Translations under genes and position numbers: made by a program | Assembly: GCF_029624125.1 (NCBI RefSeq) | Contig: NZ_JARSBN010000001.1 | Span: forward strand, 451,901-515,900 | Direction: 5' to 3' | Length of the DNA: 64,000 nt | DNA from: Winogradskyella marincola | GTDB taxonomy: Bacteria; Bacteroidota; Bacteroidia; Flavobacteriales; Flavobacteriaceae | Notes under the pieces: generated by a model | Seen by the model: only the letters and a program-made list of their open reading frames with translations | Databases searched by the model: none | What the model was told of the DNA's origin: nothing | Part shown: one piece after another, positions 62,311-64,000 of the stretch | Numbering within the stretch: position 1 is the first letter of the stretch | Layout of the letters: each line of letters opens with the position of its first letter

Positions 62311-63117
62311 ATGGAAAATTTTGAAAACTACTTTAACACAAATAAAGAAACCTGGAACAAAAAAGTAGCTATACATGCACAAAGTGAAATGTATGATATA
62401 GTATCTTTTAAGTCTGGTAAATCTTCTTTAATGCCATATGAATTAAAGGCTTTGGGAGATTTTAAAGGAAAATCACTTTTGCACCTACAGTGTCATTTTG
62501 GTCAAGACACCTTAAGTTGGCAACGTATGGGTGCGCAATGCGTTGGTGTAGATTTGAGTGATGAAGGCATAAAACTTGCCAAGAAGCTTAATAACGAATT
62601 GCAGCTTGATGCTGAGTTTGTATGTTGCAATGTTTTGGATACTTCTGAATACGTAAAGGATAAGTTTGACATTGTTTTTACAAGTTATGGTACTATTGGA
62701 TGGTTGCCCGACTTGAAGCCTTGGGCTAAGATGATTTCGGAACGTTTAAAAACCGGAGGTATATTTTACATAGTTGAATTTCATCCTATTCTTTGGATGT
62801 TTGATTATATTGATGGTAAACCAAAACTAAAATACCACTACAGTCAAGACGAGGTGATTTATGAAGAATACAGAGGTACGTATGCTAATCAATCTTCAAA
62901 AATGGTGAGTAAGGAATACGGTTGGAACCATGGATTGAGTGAAGTTGTAAATGCACTTATTGAAGCTGGCTTGCAAATAGACTATCTTAATGAATATGAT
63001 GAAAGTCCTTATGATGTGTTTCCTGATTTAATAAAAACAGAATCTGGAATGTATAAAATGAAAGATCAGTTATTTCCTATGATTTTTGAGATTAAAGCGA
63101 TTAAAAAGTCCCTTTAA
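62311..63117 (+). CDS. Class I SAM-dependent methyltransferase
   Basis: The 268-residue protein has motif I LLHLQCHFGQDTLSW (about 55-69, with GQDT replacing the usual GxGxG), VGVDLSDEGIKLAKKL (motif II region), FDIVFTSYGTIGWLPDL (about 118-134) and LKTGGIFYIVEFHP. Such proteins methylate small molecules; the substrate is unknown. It is monocistronic, with a decayed palindromic repeat (TTCCC-AAA-GGGGAA, about 63119-63131) just after its stop. Confidence 0.88.
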   Translation: MENFENYFNTNKETWNKKVAIHAQSEMYDIVSFKSGKSSLMPYELKALGDFKGKSLLHLQCHFGQDTLSWQRMGAQCVGVDLSDEGIKLAKKLNNELQLDAEFVCCNVLDTSEYVKDKFDIVFTSYGTIGWLPDLKPWAKMISERLKTGGIFYIVEFHPILWMFDYIDGKPKLKYHYSQDEVIYEEYRGTYANQSSKMVSKEYGWNHGLSEVVNALIEAGLQIDYLNEYDESPYDVFPDLIKTESGMYKMKDQLFPMIFEIKAIKKSL

Positions 63118-63189
63118 TTCCCAAAGGGGAAAATAAACTACTTAAACACTTACAACTTACAAGTTCTAAAAAACTTTCTGAATAGCACT

Positions 63190-63852
63190 TTAATGCTTTT
63201 CTTCGTCTTTTAACAGCTCTGGAAACTTAGCCTTAAAACGATTTAATCGAGGAATAGAAACCGCTCTCACATAACTTTGATTTGGATTTCGTTTTTCAAA
63301 ATCCTGATGATAATCTGAAGCCTTATAAAATTTTAAGAATGGATATACTTCAGCTGCTATTGTTGCATCTAATTCTTTTGCAAGAGCAGCTTTCTTATCC
63401 TCTATAATTTCTTTTTGTTCATCATTTTGATAGAATATAATTGATCTGTATTGCGGTCCTTTATCTGGCCCTTGACCATTAACTTGCATCGGATTCTGAG
63501 ATCCAAAATATACATCTACTAATGTTGAAAAACTCACTACCTCTGGATCGTAAATAACTTCTACAGCTTCTGCATGGCCTGTTGTACCAGAATGACTTTT
63601 CTCGTAAGTAATATCATCTGTGTGTCCTCCAGAAAAACCGCTATAAACCTCTTCAACACCTTTTACACTTTGGTAAATCGCTTCTACGCACCAAAAACAT
63701 CCACTTGCAAAATAGGCTTTTGCTTTACCATCTTCCACAGGTACTTCTACAGGTTCTGCATTAATTATTTCTTCTTGTTTTGGATTGGTTTGCGCCTGAT
63801 TATGGCAATTAAAGCAAAGACTTATGCTTAAAATAATAAGTAACTTTTTCAT
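63190..63852 (-). CDS. msrA: Peptide methionine sulfoxide reductase A, lipoprotein
   Basis: MsrA repairs oxidised Met (S-epimer). The 220-residue protein has a lipobox (SLCFNC, Cys16), making it periplasmic or membrane-anchored rather than cytosolic. The catalytic motif GCFWC places nucleophile C52, followed by SGFSGGHTDDITYEKSHSGTTGHAEAVEVIYDP and NQSYVRAV family segments. No resolving C-terminal Cys pair is obvious. No msrB lies nearby. A near-consensus promoter (TAATTTTA) precedes it. Confidence 0.95.
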   Translation of the reverse strand: MKKLLIILSISLCFNCHNQAQTNPKQEEIINAEPVEVPVEDGKAKAYFASGCFWCVEAIYQSVKGVEEVYSGFSGGHTDDITYEKSHSGTTGHAEAVEVIYDPEVVSFSTLVDVYFGSQNPMQVNGQGPDKGPQYRSIIFYQNDEQKEIIEDKKAALAKELDATIAAEVYPFLKFYKASDYHQDFEKRNPNQSYVRAVSIPRLNRFKAKFPELLKDEEKH

Positions 63853-63930
63853 AAATTTTTATTTCTTTTTCTATAGACGTATAAAATTACAATTCCTTAA
63901 AAAGAAATCTTTTAAAGTTTTATTAAATAA

Positions 63931-63961
63931 AAAAAGCCTTCACAGTTTGTGAAGGCTTTTT
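63931..63961. terminator. Bidirectional terminator at the right edge
   Basis: A perfect 14-bp stem AAAAAGCCTTCACA / TGTGAAGGCTTTTT with loop GTT. It lies upstream of msrA on its strand, so it most likely ends a minus-strand gene beyond the window; a frame ending VKLAK and a TAA at 63983-63985 may be its last codons. Confidence 0.85.
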
Positions 63962-64000
63962 TTGAATATTATTTAATGGTAATTACTTTGCTAGTTTAAC

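Overview
The window is 64 kb of an AT-rich (roughly one third G+C by eye) chromosome from a member of the Bacteroidota, almost certainly family Flavobacteriaceae. The evidence is internal: promoters of the form TAnnTTTG, an absence of Shine-Dalgarno sequences, type IX secretion (T9SS) C-terminal sorting domains, and family-typical genes (DUF4846, DUF3050, DUF6702, CarboxypepD_reg-like proteins, an NqrF-like small protein next to ApbE). I see no transposase, integrase, phage gene, CRISPR array, rRNA or tRNA. Most of the window is ordinary core genome with a few accessory patches.

Layout. 0-7.7 kb: end of a MacB/FtsX-type ABC permease, purH, then the cell-elongation operon mreB-mreC-mreD-mrdA(PBP2)-rodA. 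7.8-18.4 kb: valS, a DUF1573 protein, a PDZ aspartyl protease, an aminotransferase, murB, an ECF sigma/anti-sigma pair, a small Cys-rich membrane protein, a glycosyltransferase overlapping a second ECF sigma factor. 18.5-24.5 kb: a PAS histidine kinase/response regulator pair, a DASS anion symporter, a DUF4846 protein, a stand-alone NqrF-like protein and an ApbE flavin transferase. 24.6-34.9 kb: a LytS-type sensor with a large periplasmic propeller, its LytTR regulator, and secreted or T9SS proteins. 35-45.5 kb: the tight operon map-DUF3050-methyltransferase-DUF423, a CoA-transferase, a HAD protein, gpmI, an ankyrin protein, an M48 protease, GNAT, PepE and two tandem CarboxypepD_reg proteins. 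45.6-50.4 kb: DUF6702, an M1 metallopeptidase, TatA and an S8 lipoprotein protease. 50.5-59.9 kb (all minus strand): a kynurenine (tryptophan) degradation cluster, kynU, kmo, RidA, a lipoprotein, aldehyde dehydrogenase, SDR, 3-hydroxyanthranilate dioxygenase, ACMSD, a small membrane protein and an O-methyltransferase. 60-64 kb: an orphan membrane histidine kinase, a probable structured small RNA, a lipoprotein, a methyltransferase and msrA.

The most informative unexplained signals are regulatory. (1) Three promoter regions between 24.5 and 29.6 kb carry a direct repeat of TCAG-type half-sites spaced exactly 21 bp apart, the geometry of LytTR-domain binding sites. They lie in front of the LytS/LytTR genes themselves, a Lys-rich secreted protein and a T9SS beta-helix protein, which defines a small self-regulated surface-protein regulon. 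(2) A compact folded element at about 61.40-61.52 kb, read on the minus strand, ends in a perfect 9-bp hairpin plus T-tract and looks like an independent ncRNA. (3) The kynurenine cluster's intergenic gaps are filled with several different families of short palindromic repeats. (4) DUF3050 has a His/Asp/Glu pattern suggestive of a heme-oxygenase-like metal enzyme. Start codons were revised where a TAnnTTTG box or a signal peptide decides the start.
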